Assembly: GCA_013396915.1 (NCBI GenBank)
Contig: VWZL01002053.1
Location: 62,001 to 126,000, forward strand
Direction of reading: 5' to 3'
DNA from: Stercorarius parasiticus
Taxonomy: Eukaryota; Chordata; Aves; Charadriiformes; Stercorariidae
DNA: 64,000 nucleotides
Shown here in pieces: positions 11,302-22,725 of this stretch (positions are counted from its first letter, which is position 1; every line of letters starts with the position of its first letter). The translations under genes and the position numbers were made by a program. Below the pieces are notes generated by a model, which was given only the letters and a program-made list of their open reading frames with translations, was not told the DNA's origin and made no database searches.

Positions 11302-13685
11302 CTGTGATGGAGTGGGAAGAAGGGCACTTCATGGAATACCAGACCTATCCCCAGTCTGCCTTGTTCCGGGCAAGCACAGAATATCCTGCGTGTGCATTTC
11401 AGGCGCACTGCTCGAACAAAGAGAAAGCTCCGAAGCTGCTATCCCTCTTCCCAATCCATGACTCAAAACGTCTGGTTGAAAATTGGTTTCGTAATAACCC
11501 TTTAGTACCACCTACTCACATCACCCAGTGATTCTTGCAGCAAATGCACAGGAAATCACCAACGAGTGCCAATGGAGCTACTATTCCAAGAACTAGCTCT
11601 TTCGGTTATTCCTTCATCATTTGGAAACTGAGATGCTTTTACTTTCCCTATCGCACAGGATATATATTTTTTTTTTTAAAGAAGAGTTTTTAACAATGAT
11701 CCTGTAAAATACTTTTGTTGATAAATCACCAGCTGAAAACTTGCCCACTGTAAAAAAAAAAAAAGTATTTCACAATACTAATTCCAGAAAATACAGTAAT
11801 TCCTTTCTGGAAATAACTCACTGGACAAAAATCAAAAGGGCAGAATTAATTTTCAGAGACAGTCTGCATCCTGCAGAGCACACAAAGACGGTGTAGTCAG
11901 CCACGTGCCTTTCTGTCCACCAACAGCAGACCCCTGACTCACCCAACCACAAGATGAGTCACTAGGAACGATTTCCTCTTCTTCCACGCTGCCCCCCGGC
12001 TGCTCTGTGCCACCGGCATATCCTGAGCCTAATCCCGACTTTGATGGGAATTCCAAAACTCATCTCGTAAGGCTGTGGCCACCAGCTAACGACGCAGCCA
12101 TCTGCTGGCTCCTGCTTTGAGTCACCTGTCAGCGATACAAAAGGAAATTACTCAGCAGCAAGCACGTGGAAGCCCATTGCTCCAGCCTCTCCCATACCTC
12201 GTAGCGGAATCCAAAATTCCGGAGGACCCAAATCACCCTGAAGGAAAGCTGTTCTATTCTGTAGCACTAACATTCAAAAAAGGTGGAACTCTGTTAAAAA
12301 AAAAAAAAANCATTTCACAAACACTAGACCTTCACTGTGCGTGACAAGAAAAATAATTAAAAGAACTGAGAGAACTAATCTGTGGCTGCTTAGGATGTTA
12401 ACTCTTCGAAGGAAGTGATTAAATAAGAGAACAAAAGCGAAGTGTTATGTTTATCAAACAAGTAAACTTAACACCCGGCAGTGCTTACTCATGTAAGTAA
12501 AGGCTGAGCACTGCCACAGCCCCCCCCGCAGGCACAGCTTCACGCGGGGCTGGGATCTTACTGATTATTAAGCAGTTATTATTCCAAAGAAATAAGTCTT
12601 TTAAGAAATACGCAGCACTGCTTTGCCAAAATGCCAAACGCTGCCAGAAAGCCAGCCACAATGTCCTGTGCCTCTTTAGGAAATTCCCTTTATCTAACTC
12701 CTATTTGGGACAAAATTCACAAGGATTTTCCTGAGAAGACCCGATTAACCACTGCAGTATTTACAAATCCAGTCCAGCAACGGTCTTTTTTTTTTTTTTC
12801 CATCACAAATTACGCAGCTCATGAATTCAGCCCTCCAAAATGAGACTCCCAACTTCTCCCAAAAAATAGCAGATGAATAGAAGACACTGAATATTCACGA
12901 CACTTTGAATCTTCAGGAATTCCACAAAAATTAATTAATGTTAAAGATTTAATTGTCTAACCTGCTTCTGCATGCAGAAAGAGCCAGACCTGGTGCCTCT
13001 ACAGTGGGGGAGGGAGGCAGTTCTTGTTCCTGTTTCATACTTGACTTTTTTTCCTGCGCAGGAGATGATCTAATTATTCAACGTGTCAGTTTATTGCTTC
13101 ACCCTCTCTCATGTGTCTCCTGCCATTAACATATTTTAACAATTCAGCTCATTAGGAAGGACGCGAGGAACAAAACGGCAAATTATCCTTAAAAATCAAT
13201 CACAAAGGCTGGAGGTCTTCCCATGTTTTGCCCTGTACCTATCCCAAACTCTACGGGAGCACATGACCAAGGATGCTGAATGTAAAGTGGACACAAAAGC
13301 TCCCTAAATCCAGTCCTCACGCTGCTCGGACACTAAGTGTTATCTCTTCAAGGCACAATCCCAGTCGGCGAGCTCTGCGAAGGAATAATTCCAGGTCCTG
13401 CCCAATTCGGAAAGGAAAGAAACTCCCGAACGACAGCCCTTTATTGTTCCCAAAGGCACTGATGCTCAGCTGCAGGCACTGTGGGTGAGAGGGGGCTGAT
13501 GGAGCTCATGTATAATCATTGGGTGATGAAAGCCAGGGATCAAACCACATAAGGCTGCTACCCATCGACTCGAAATGGATCCGAAAAAACACTGAAATCC
13601 AAATATAACGTGTACGGCACCTGCATTTGCATACGCAGGATGCCAGCCGAAGTTTCCGAGCCTTTTTATCAAATGCCTTTCTTAC

Positions 13686-13837
13686 AGCAAAGAGCCATTC
13701 AACACCCAGCCCTTTCAGCAGATAAGGATTTGAGAGATGTTCTCCTGTTTTTAAACCTTGCATGGAATTACAACACCAGGTTTGCTCATGAATCGGCTCG
13801 AGCAGGCTCCCCACGGCACGTATTAAAACCACCGGTT
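13686..13837 (-). CDS. Candidate internal exon, unknown protein
   Basis: 152 bases on the minus strand: acceptor 'gaagaaacatttcccaag', donor TTTGCT|gtaagaaag. One frame is open for 50 codons after two leading bases, containing LLEPIHEQTWCCNSMQGLKT and ending GVEWLFA in phase 0. That matches the phase-0 start at 11301. The 5' boundary is uncertain because other AG sites lie at about 13806 and nearer the donor. Phase does not match the candidate at 14016-14062, so one of the two is wrong or an exon is missing. Confidence 0.22.
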
Positions 13838-14579
13838 CTTGGGAAATGTTTCTTCGGCAAGTTTTGTGTGTAACATCAGGTCCTGTATATAAACCTGTTT
13901 ACGACTATTTCTAAAGAAGAGCTCGTTCTGAAGCAGCTCCTTTATTGTGATCGAATGCGCTGGATTCGTTCCCAGTAAAGGCTTATATAAGGCCTTCAAG
14001 GAAGTAGAAACTTACGTTGTACGAAATCGAGCCAGTACAGTAGTAGGTGCAACAGAATTATCCTGTTATACATTAAGTTTTATTAGTAAAAGACGTGCAT
14101 TGCAGCCATAAAGTCAAATGCTGCATCCCACTGTACAAACAGTCAAATACTTCCTGCCATAAAAATTAAAATCTACTCAGCCAAAAGGAAAGATGACAGG
14201 TAAAAAGCATCTGCCTTTTTTTGGCATAAAAGCATCACACTCCTTAAAAGAAAAATCATGTACTTGCTGGAATGCCTCATCTTCATCCCTTGCCTAAATC
14301 TGATTTAACTTTGGTTAAAAAAAAGAGACAAACCAAAACAACAGAACAACAAACATTCAAAAGAGAACCGTTTTCAAATGCATGATGCAAACTTTCTCAA
14401 TGCTGGTTTTTTGCAAGTATGTTGTTGGTATTTTTGTTCTTCTGAACAAACCACTCGCCTGCCAGGTATGTCCACTCTAATAAATAAGAAGCTTTCTCAA
14501 CTGTGGTCCACGGTACATCCATGTTAAGCTTATTCCCGTGGCCTCTGTTGGGAGGGATGTCCTCGCAGGGATAACTCAC

Positions 14580-14778
14580 TCCAGAAACCCTTGTGAGGAT
14601 GCAGAACGTGTAAGCCTGTACCAGGTCTGGTTCCCTCAGCCTCACCCAGCCTTCTGACACCGCTCCAGCATGATCCACGCTTTCCAGGACCACCAGGCAC
14701 CACCAAGCCACACAAACCTCCAACTCAGCCTTTAGAGCCAAAAGCTGTGACCAGGTCTTAAAACTCAAGCTCTTAATA
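14580..14778 (-). CDS. Longest candidate internal exon, unknown protein
   Basis: On the minus strand this 199-base segment follows a textbook acceptor (tcggtgattttattcccacag) and ends at TTCTGGA|gtgagtta. Counting one leading base, a single frame is open for 66 codons; it includes SFKTWSQLLALKAELEV and REPDLVQAYTFCILTRVSG. The local GC content is higher than its surroundings, which fits an exon but also lowers stop frequency by chance. No domain recognised. It is one of the two best coding candidates here. Confidence 0.33.
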
Positions 14779-14903
14779 CTGTGGGAATAAAATCACCGAA
14801 CTGGTAAACCGTAGCATCAGGCTGGTTCTCCTTCAGGCGCTTTAAAATGAAGAAGAACCCACCCCACTAAAGAAAAACGAAAGGTTGTGAACACCACCTT
14901 CAT

Positions 14904-15485
14904 GTGGCACAAGGGTGTGGTCCAGGCGCCACGTGGCATTGGTGCAGGGAGCCTGCCGGGGCTAAAAACATCTTAACGTGGGCTGGGAGACCAGTACGGC
15001 TCCCTGTGTGGGCCCAGTTAGTATACACACAGCCAGTGAGACAAAAAACACCCGCTTTGGTGTCATTTAGGTGTCTACATCCAAATAAATTAATCAGTCT
15101 CCACCTGATTCGCATGGGCACCTTCCACAGCACTTCATCGATAACGCCAGGGCTTTTCCCCCCTCGGCCACGTCCCATTTTGCACTACCACGCAGAGGCA
15201 ATTCAAGGATTAAACCAAACCTGCTCTTGCTTAAGATTAAAACATTATAGGACTGATCTTGTAGGTACCTCAGCCTCACTTTTCAGAGGGGTCCACAATG
15301 CAAGTCCAGCACAACGCGCTACACCACAATTTTCTTTGGAAAATACGGTCAGAGATGCCACTCACCCTTCTGCATCTTCCAAGTGCCGAGTCTCTTACCG
15401 TGGAAGCGGGAGACTTGTATTCTGCTGCCTCCTCCCATCCCCACAGCCTGGAGTGCGCTGTAATTTTGATACTACACATTTATGA
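14904..15485 (+). other. 193-codon open frame in GC-richer section
   Basis: This is the longest open frame in the window. It starts with no Kozak-like context that stands out. The product is rich in Ser, Arg and Pro with no recognisable domain, and the opposite strand is also open in places. In this GC-richer stretch such a frame is expected by chance, so I record it but do not call a gene. Confidence 0.12.
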
Positions 15486-18031
15486 ACCGAGCGGTGACCT
15501 CTCATCCCTCTTTCTGAATCACGCCGCTGCTCACAAAGACATAAAAGATTCAGAGCGAGAGAATATGCAAGAGCAGCTTGACCCTTACCCTACAGAGAAA
15601 AGGGCTTCTCTGGGCATTTGGAAGTCGAGGTTTCGATTTCTTTTCTTAATCCTTTTCCTGCATTTCATCCAAGCTGTATAAGCAGACCTCAAGTTAGGGC
15701 AGCTACACTTGTAGCATTTAATACTGGCACGCTTTTTTTCTTCCCACTTAGCTTGCTGGCAATTCTTAGATGTTTAACTCTTCTTATTCCTTCTACAGGC
15801 ATCTTCCGTCTTGTTTTTAAATTTGTAAATCCAGTGTTGGCAATTCCACGGGTTTTTTAGCTTTCGTCTCACGGGCCTGCACAGAAACAGCGTGCACAAA
15901 GAAAGTCCGGAGCTGTGGGAGCTGATAGTAATGGCTGAATTCTAACGCTGGCACAAAAAGGATGACACGAGGGACATGTGAGGCGGTGCAGAATTGCTCT
16001 CCTGACTTACTCTGGTAGCTACAACAGATGGATCACATAATCCAGCGCAAACAGCAAGCAAGTTTTTTGGTAATAAGAGAAAAGGACATGATGACCTCTA
16101 GGTAAAAATCCTAGGAACAGCAAGCACACATAAACATCAACCTGAGCAACTTAAATTCTGTGCCAGAGCTTGAACTGAAGATAACGGCAAAGACAAACAC
16201 CCAAGACAGATTTAATTCGGACTGTAATTCACCACACACACGCGCCAAATCGTGGTATAAACCTCATGCCTTTTAACACTCCTCATTGTAAGGCCTATTC
16301 TTATCTTGGTGATGAATGTAGGTTTTTAAAAAGATTTTGAATCCTTCTGCAATTTTGGTGCAGGCTTCTTTAGCCTAGAGTAAGCTGGAAGTACTTCAGG
16401 TTACTGTCTGGGGTGGTATATGTCCTAGCACTGATCCCCAGATGGAGGGCATCTCACCACAGGGCTCTGTTGATGAATTGTTGCATGGCTACAGACAAAC
16501 ACGTTATTGTTACCTTCCTTCTCCCCTCCTCCCTAAAGCAAAGGTGTTTCAACCTTCAGATTTATTTTGTTTGCAAAGTTGATTCAGTTCCTCAAAGGGG
16601 AGGCAATACCAGCATGAACTCTGTTTTCTTGGTATGAAGGTACAACCTCCCAGGTTTAGCATACACTTCATAGAACGGACTAAAAAATTCCCTGTTCTTC
16701 CTTCTGATTAACAAATCCTTGAAGAGCTCAGTTCCCCAGCACTCAGAAAACCCGACAGGGTGGCAGGGGCCATAAAAATTCATTTTCTGTCCAAAACAAG
16801 GGAGCATTTCAGAAATAACAAGTATTGGGAGGAGGGTGNGTTCATACCACTAGATGGCACGTTTGAAACTCCTGGCATCTCAGTGAAATCACAGCAAAGT
16901 CTTTGCTCTGCATCACCCCATGTTTATCCTGCTAGCCTCGCCTGGGATGGAAAAATACAGGTAAAATGATATCTCAAGAGCCAAAGAACAGAGATGCGAG
17001 GACAACGGCATGTAAAAATGTGCCTGTGTGGGAAGGGAACGAAAGTCAGTGAGCTGAGAGCAGGACTGCAGGGTATCCCGAGCTCCAGTGCTTCTGCGAT
17101 CCTGGCGTAGCCCTGGTAACTACATCTTGGGAGAGCTTCTGTGGGAGTGGAGATCAGAGGAAAATGGGAAAGGAGGGTGAGAGTTGAACCTTCGGAGGCA
17201 CAATGCCGTCTTTAACCGCAAGCTGAGCAATGCTGTGCTCTCTGCGGATCACCAAGAGCTCAGACGCAAAACCCATTCGCAACCTCTCCAACCCATCGCT
17301 GGCACGAACTGATGGGAGGGAAGAGCATTCAGGGCACAACCATGCAACGAGGGAAGATCTAGCCAACCCCTAGCATCATGTTTCGCCATTGCAAGATCTA
17401 GCTTTTCCAAAAAGGTTGAGCGCTTTGCATCCCACAGCAGATAAGTAAACACGGAGCAGCCCACGACCCACTGAGTCAGCTTCACAGGCAAGTCACCTCC
17501 TGTGCTGGACACGTTTTGGAGTGTACCTAGCTGTGCCCCGGTTATACTGGCCTTGGCAGGGGTACCAGCGTTTGGCAGCACGGCTTCCTTTAGGCTTCTT
17601 GCTTGTTCTCACTGCCAGTTCCTTAATTTAACTCGACCCACTTTAAAAGTGCATTAGCACAAGCATGTATCCGCCCCAACCAACATTCCCTCAAAAAAGA
17701 ACAAGTCGGTTCAGCACCAATGTAACGATCGCGGGCGCTCAGAGACGGTACTTGTCATGGCATCGCACCCCACATTCCCTGTGTGTGCAATTTCAATAGA
17801 TGAGGATTAACAATCTACTACGAGCACTTCAACACCCGACTCAGTCCTTGGACCTGGCACTCGTGTCAACGGAAAAACTGTCAATTTAAACTGGAAGAGG
17901 AAAGAAATGTTGTTGATAGACCCCCAAGGGCAATGGCAAAGAGCGTTGCTTGTCTGGATGGAAGAAAAAAAAATACCATCTTCCACCTCCCAAGGAAGAA
18001 AATCTCAGCCCCAGCCCTGTGGGAAAAAGCT

Positions 18032-18527
18032 TTCACAGAACCATAGAACTGCCTAGGTTGGAAAGGGCCTTCGAGATCATTGAGTCCAACCACCAACCTA
18101 ACTCTGACAGAAACCATCACCAAACCATATCTCTAAACACTACATCTACCCGTCTTTTAAATACCTCCAGGGATGGTGACTCAACCACTTCCCTGGGCAG
18201 CCTGTTCCAATACTTGACAGCCCTTTCAGTGTAAAAATTTTTCCTAATATCCAACCTAAACCACCCCTGGTGCAACTTGGGGCCGTTTCCTCTTGTCCTA
18301 TTGCCTGTTACTTGGGAGAAGAGTCCAACTCCCCCGTCCCGCTTCAACCTCTTTTCAGGTAGTTGTAGAGAGCGATAAGGTCTCCCCTCAGTCTCCTTTC
18401 CTCCAGGCTAAACAACCCCATCTCCCTCAGCCACTCCTCATCAGACTTGTGCTCCAGACCCCTCGCCAGCTTCGTTGTCCTTCTCTGCACTGCCTCCAGC
18501 ACCTCAACTTCTTTCTCTTCTGTAGGA
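18032..18527 (-). mobile_element. CR1: CR1 LINE with ORF2 tail, 'aacctaactctgac' type
   Basis: Starts on the + strand with 'cacagaaccatagaact', then 'aggttggaaagggccttcgagatcattgag', 'caacctaactctgacag' and 'acctccagggatggtgactc'. It reaches 'ctccaggctaaacaaccccatctccctcag' and 'ctccagcacctcaacttctt'. The minus strand keeps [20 protein letters not shown] and [13 protein letters not shown] from ORF2. Truncated at about 18527. Confidence 0.95.
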
Positions 18528-18680
18528 TTTAGCTCTGTAAAGATGCCCCGAACTAAATGGCAGAGAGACACTGAACTGCTCTCACCATCACCAGAGGACC
18601 AAAATGCACTCCTGAGGCAGCAGAAGGAAGCTTGCAGTAGCACCGTCCATCCTAGCTTGCTCTTTAGGCATTCTGCTCTT

Positions 18681-18708
18681 TCCCCATCCATCAGTCCCCA
18701 TCCATCAG
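18681..18708. repeat. Perfect 14-bp tandem duplication
   Basis: The unit tccccatccatcag occurs twice in a row without mismatch, so it is likely a recent local duplication. It lies about 150 bases beyond the end of the CR1 copy. Confidence 0.9.
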
Positions 18709-19415
18709 CAACTATTTGTGTATTTACGTATTCATATTTACATAGTATAAACCTGCTGGGCAAATATTCCTCCAAATGCACCGGAGTACATTTCTGTGTT
18801 GACGTCTACAGAGTCTGCCTACAGGAGTCTGTAGACACCAACGCATGTCAGCAGTATCCTGCAGAAATATTCCAGCAAGGCCTCTACTTTCAATGTACAA
18901 ACAACTCCAGAGAAACTAATTTCAAGCATAATGATGCAATAACTTCACTTGAATCTTTTATGTTCCACTGGGCCTGCACTTTGGATGCAGCTCCTACTCC
19001 TATGAGGACACGCCAATGCAGAGACAGCAGCAGTTTGGCGGGACTGCTGCAATTACCAGCATTTAAGCTCCGTTGATGGAGCTATGGGAAGGAACGGCTG
19101 TAGGCTGTCCCAAAATGCAGGTTTCCACTGGATGACACTGAACCTCTCCCAAATATGCACCTACCATGTATTTTGACAGCTTTTAAGTGAGAACCACAAG
19201 TACTCCCACAGATGGATCTGTTTCTCAGCATAATTACAAACTCCACTGCAAAATGTGGTGGGGAAAAGAATATGGCAGATACTTATAAATTAAAACCCGT
19301 GGAATTCCGTTCTAGATTTTTCTCCTAAGCCAATGAAACGTCCAATACACTGTGTCCCAACTCGAAGAGCAAAGGAGTGGGACAAGTGGGATTCATCTCA
19401 CTTCTATTTACATAC

Positions 19416-19541
19416 CTGCAGCATAGATGTTAGAATCTGAGTTGGTCACAGGGAATCCCTTTATGGTCAGTGCAAAGAAACTGTCACTTCCATGACATGA
19501 TTCATCTGACTTAGTCCAGAGAGTTACTTGCAATGTTTTCC
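19416..19541 (-). CDS. Candidate internal exon, unknown protein
   Basis: A 126-base minus-strand segment with acceptor 'gcagcttccctcctctgag' and donor GCTGCAG|gtatgtaaat. One frame is open for 41 codons after two leading bases, with a single base left over. It includes QVTLWTKSDESCHGSDSFF and IKGFPVTNSDSNIYAA. The mixed, low-repeat composition reads like a soluble protein segment, but I recognise no family. It is one of the two best coding candidates. Confidence 0.33.
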
Positions 19542-21878
19542 CTCAGAGGAGGGAAGCTGCGAACTTCACAGCCCGGTCACAGGTATCAATTCACAAATGC
19601 TGCTTTAAGCTACTGCAAAAAGCAATATGGAAAATGAGAGCTTTTTGACAGCTACTTATTGTGTAGGCTTTTCTCTATCTACTTACTGAAGTGCAAAAAC
19701 ACAAGTAAGAGTGTTGCCTTTTAACGTTTCTATTCAAGAATCCTCTTGTTCAAATTTGCAAACAAAATTTTGCAGCACTAGGCTAGTACCTGAGAGGTGG
19801 ACCAAGAATTTGGGCCAATGTGCAAAAGGGAAAAATGAACTGATCCATTTTCACACTCTTAAATAATTTGAAAGCAAACCCAGCAACATAAAGAGCATAA
19901 AGTGGATTTCATCATGCAATATCCTTTTACTTTAATAGAAGGATGTTTATGAGGAAGGAAGAATAAACCTTATGGTCAAGGGCAAGATGTTCAAAGTGCG
20001 CTACCAGCTCTGGATTGTATTTCCCACTTATGTTAACCAGTAAGTCTCCACCTCGATACCACACACAGCACATTTATTGCCTCAAATTTACATTTCTGGA
20101 CAAGACACTGTCATGGAAGGAGATCTTCTTGGGAAGAAGAGAAAATGGGTGTTGCTGAAGCAGTGTCTCTAGAGCACAGCATCACGGGCCAAGTTCTCCC
20201 TCTATGGGAAAGCTGATTGCAAAGAGGATGGGTCCCAAGGACAATTACAAGGATGCAGGCATTAATGAGTAGAGTTTGATATTTGTGACATTGCTCCGGC
20301 CTCTGCAGCATTGCTCCATTTGAGATACGTTATCTGGAAACTCCCTGGCCAGTCAGACTTGTTCTCAGCAGAAGAAGAGTTAGCAGCAAGCGCTTCCTTA
20401 ACCTCACTGCCCTTGCTCATCTCCTCCTCAGCAGACAACTGCATGTATATAAACAGTTTTCTGAAGAAACTGGAGAGACCAAAGGGATTGCTTCTGCAGA
20501 AGAACCCTTGAGCGTATGTCCGGGGGCCGTGGTACGGGCCTGGCTACAGCCAGCTGCAATCCATCTGTGCTGGACCTGCAAGCAGAGGCGATACCGTAAT
20601 GCAACGCTGCTCGCCATGCTAAGGGACATCGCTGTAACTTTTAACACAGCAGAGGGCTTTTGATTTCAGAGCTCTTTGCTGCCGATGCAGACTCAGACCT
20701 CGAAAACATAATTCATATGGCTTTTAGTTGTCTTTGAATCATTTATCTCCCATCTACATGAACAGATCCACTCCGCTCTCGCCAATACTTGTAACTAAAT
20801 TACTGTATTACGGTAGATCAGCAGCTTCTTCTGCAGAACCGACTGTATACGATTGGCTGTCAGGAAAAGTCAACATCCTTGGTCAAAGAGCATCTAACAA
20901 TTAATACACTTCATTTAGCTGCCACCAATGATGTCACCAAGAGCAAAGTACAACAACAGAACTGACAGCCAGGCAGGACGGAGCTTTTCTCAAGTATTGT
21001 TCGAGCGACAATCAAACCGACCCCTCATTGTTTATCCGCCTGTGGAAGTGGATGGCACACAAACAGCTACCTACGTGTTTCTCAACACATACTGGGAGAT
21101 GCTCGGGCAAATTTATCACTGGAAGAGAAGAGCATATCCAACAGACTGCAAGCTGAATCACGTAAATTTGGGTAAAGAGAATCCCATTGAAGAAGCAAAA
21201 TTAACGTTAAGTGTATCAGATGAAAGATTTCATTTCTAAAGCCAGCGCCTGAACAAAAATTCAAGCTACTTCGAAGATACTCAGGTCATTCAGACAATTA
21301 CTTTAAAATGGTAGAGAAAGACAGTCTGATGATCCATGTATGGAAAGAGGAGCCAGAAGCTCTGAATCATTCATAACGACACTTAGCAGTTGTATCACTT
21401 GCAGATCTCAACGCTGCTCCGCAAAATGGATATGAATCGCTGGCATCCAACTGTGGCTCCTCTGCAGTTGGCTGGCATCACACCGCTGCACCAGGAGGCC
21501 TGGAGAGCACCAGGGTGCTTTCCAAGCAGCAGTCAGTAATTACAGCTTTTGTCCTTGTTTATCCACCTACCTACCTGCAATTCTAATTTAGCATTTCCCA
21601 TGGCTGACAGCTACGGCTGTATCCAATCTCCCTCTGCACCAACGCAGGAGAAACCGAAGTCTTCATTCAATTCTGTGACATCTCTGGCGAATCTCGTTAT
21701 TCAGAGTCAAAGGTGCTTGAAGGAGCTACATTTTACTCCGATCTCCAACAGCCACGTGGGCTTGGTGGACTCTCAGCACCTGTTTGTATCTGAGAGTGAT
21801 CTTTCATGCTACTTTTGTATTTACGAGTAATATGGGGCTCAGCTGAACCCACCTTTCCCATCCTGACATTGCTGTGCT

Positions 21879-21904
21879 GTTTTTTTGTTTTGTTTTGTTT
21901 TTTT
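21879..21904. repeat. GTTTT-type low-complexity tract
   Basis: A run of T broken by single G bases at roughly five-base steps. Simple sequence. Confidence 0.7.
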
Positions 21905-22442
21905 CCACAGTCACAGTTATAGACGGAATCCCTGAGATTTACTTCACAAGAAAAGGAGGATAATGCACAGAGAAAACAAGTGGTGTGCTGAAATAACAGA
22001 ATAACTCCCAAAGATAACCGCAGGCTCCGCATTGCCGGAGTACTGGCTTTCCACCCCAACCACTCAATGCCACTACATGCAGTTGGAACATTTGTTTTGA
22101 GGTCGCAGAGGATTCCCTAAAACCCTCTGTGCCCCAACACCTCCTGTGTAATGGCAACAGCAATTTCACAGGGAAGAGGTGGAGGTCTGAAGGGACATTT
22201 GCCTGTTAATTGCAGAACACCTTGTCAACAGCACTGCATTGCTATTATCCATCACTGTTTCCACAGCTGCCTGTTACAGTTGCACGGTAAGAAATATAAG
22301 CTGCTCTAACTATGGGGCAGGCACCTGTTTCCACATCACTTCAACACCACTCTCTTTAGCCAGCCCTATTCTTGCTGTACCTTTGAGCCAAGTAACAAGC
22401 TGCTGTGATCAACTGTCCATGGAAGATCAGAGTCATTGAATA

Positions 22443-22725
22443 AACAGAATGGTTTGAGTCGGAAGGGACCTTGAAGATCATCTAGTTCCAACCCCCCTGC
22501 CATGGGCAGGGACACCTCCCACCAGACCAGGCTGCTCAAAGCCTCATCCAGCCTGGCCTTGAACACCTCCAGGGATGGGGCAGCCACAGCTTCTCCAGGC
22601 AACCTGTTCCAATGTCTCATCACCCTTACAGTAAAGGGTTTTTTTCTAGTATTTGATCTAAATCTACGCTCTTTCCATTTGAAGCCATTACCTCTTGTCC
22701 TATTGCTACACTCCCTAATAAATAA
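22443..22725 (-). mobile_element. CR1: CR1 LINE 3' end, 'gggcaggg' type
   Basis: The + strand reads 'acagaatggtttgagtcggaagggacc', 'ccatgggcagggacacctccca', 'ccagggatggggcagccacagc' and 'cctcttgtcctattgctacactcc'. About 280 bases; the terminal octamers are reduced to one partial copy and the 5' truncation falls before the ORF2 RGDL motif. Confidence 0.93.

Larger units (their letters stand above)
9912..18031. other. Long unique stretch holding several candidate exons
   Basis: Apart from the MIR-like relic near 10.1 kb, no repeat family is evident across these 8 kb. A GC-richer section runs from about 14.4 to 15.5 kb. Four of the better minus-strand splice-bounded open segments (10769, 11218, 13686, 14580) lie here. 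N bases occur at 12310 and 16839. Confidence 0.4.
18528..22442. other. Unique stretch
   Basis: No repeat family seen beyond the short tandem at 18681. A minus-strand frame at 20262-20444 is open for 60 codons after a fair acceptor (tgtttatatacatgcag), but it lacks a good donor and ends in a stop, so it is not called. The candidate exon at 19416 is listed separately. Confidence 0.4.

Noticed and set aside
14016..14062. 47-base minus-strand segment with donor gtaagtttc
   Set aside because: Donor is excellent and it joins 14580-14778 in phase, but the acceptor (aacttaatgtataacag) is weak and it is out of phase with 13686-13837, so it is not called as a feature.
17249..17581. 110-codon minus-strand frame that reads like protein
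   Set aside because: No convincing donor and several equally open frames in the same place; a possible acceptor at about 17556 was too ambiguous to call.
18793..18838. Inverted repeat gtctacag ... ctgtagac
   Set aside because: Eight-base arms in unique DNA; expected by chance and no RNA-gene context.
18447..19076. 209-codon + strand open frame
   Set aside because: Begins inside the antisense of a CR1 copy and continues through unique sequence with no recognisable domain or splice structure.
22263..22298. 20-base + strand micro-exon (tgtttccacag ... gtaagaaat)
   Set aside because: Good sites but isolated on the + strand and far too short to be evidence.
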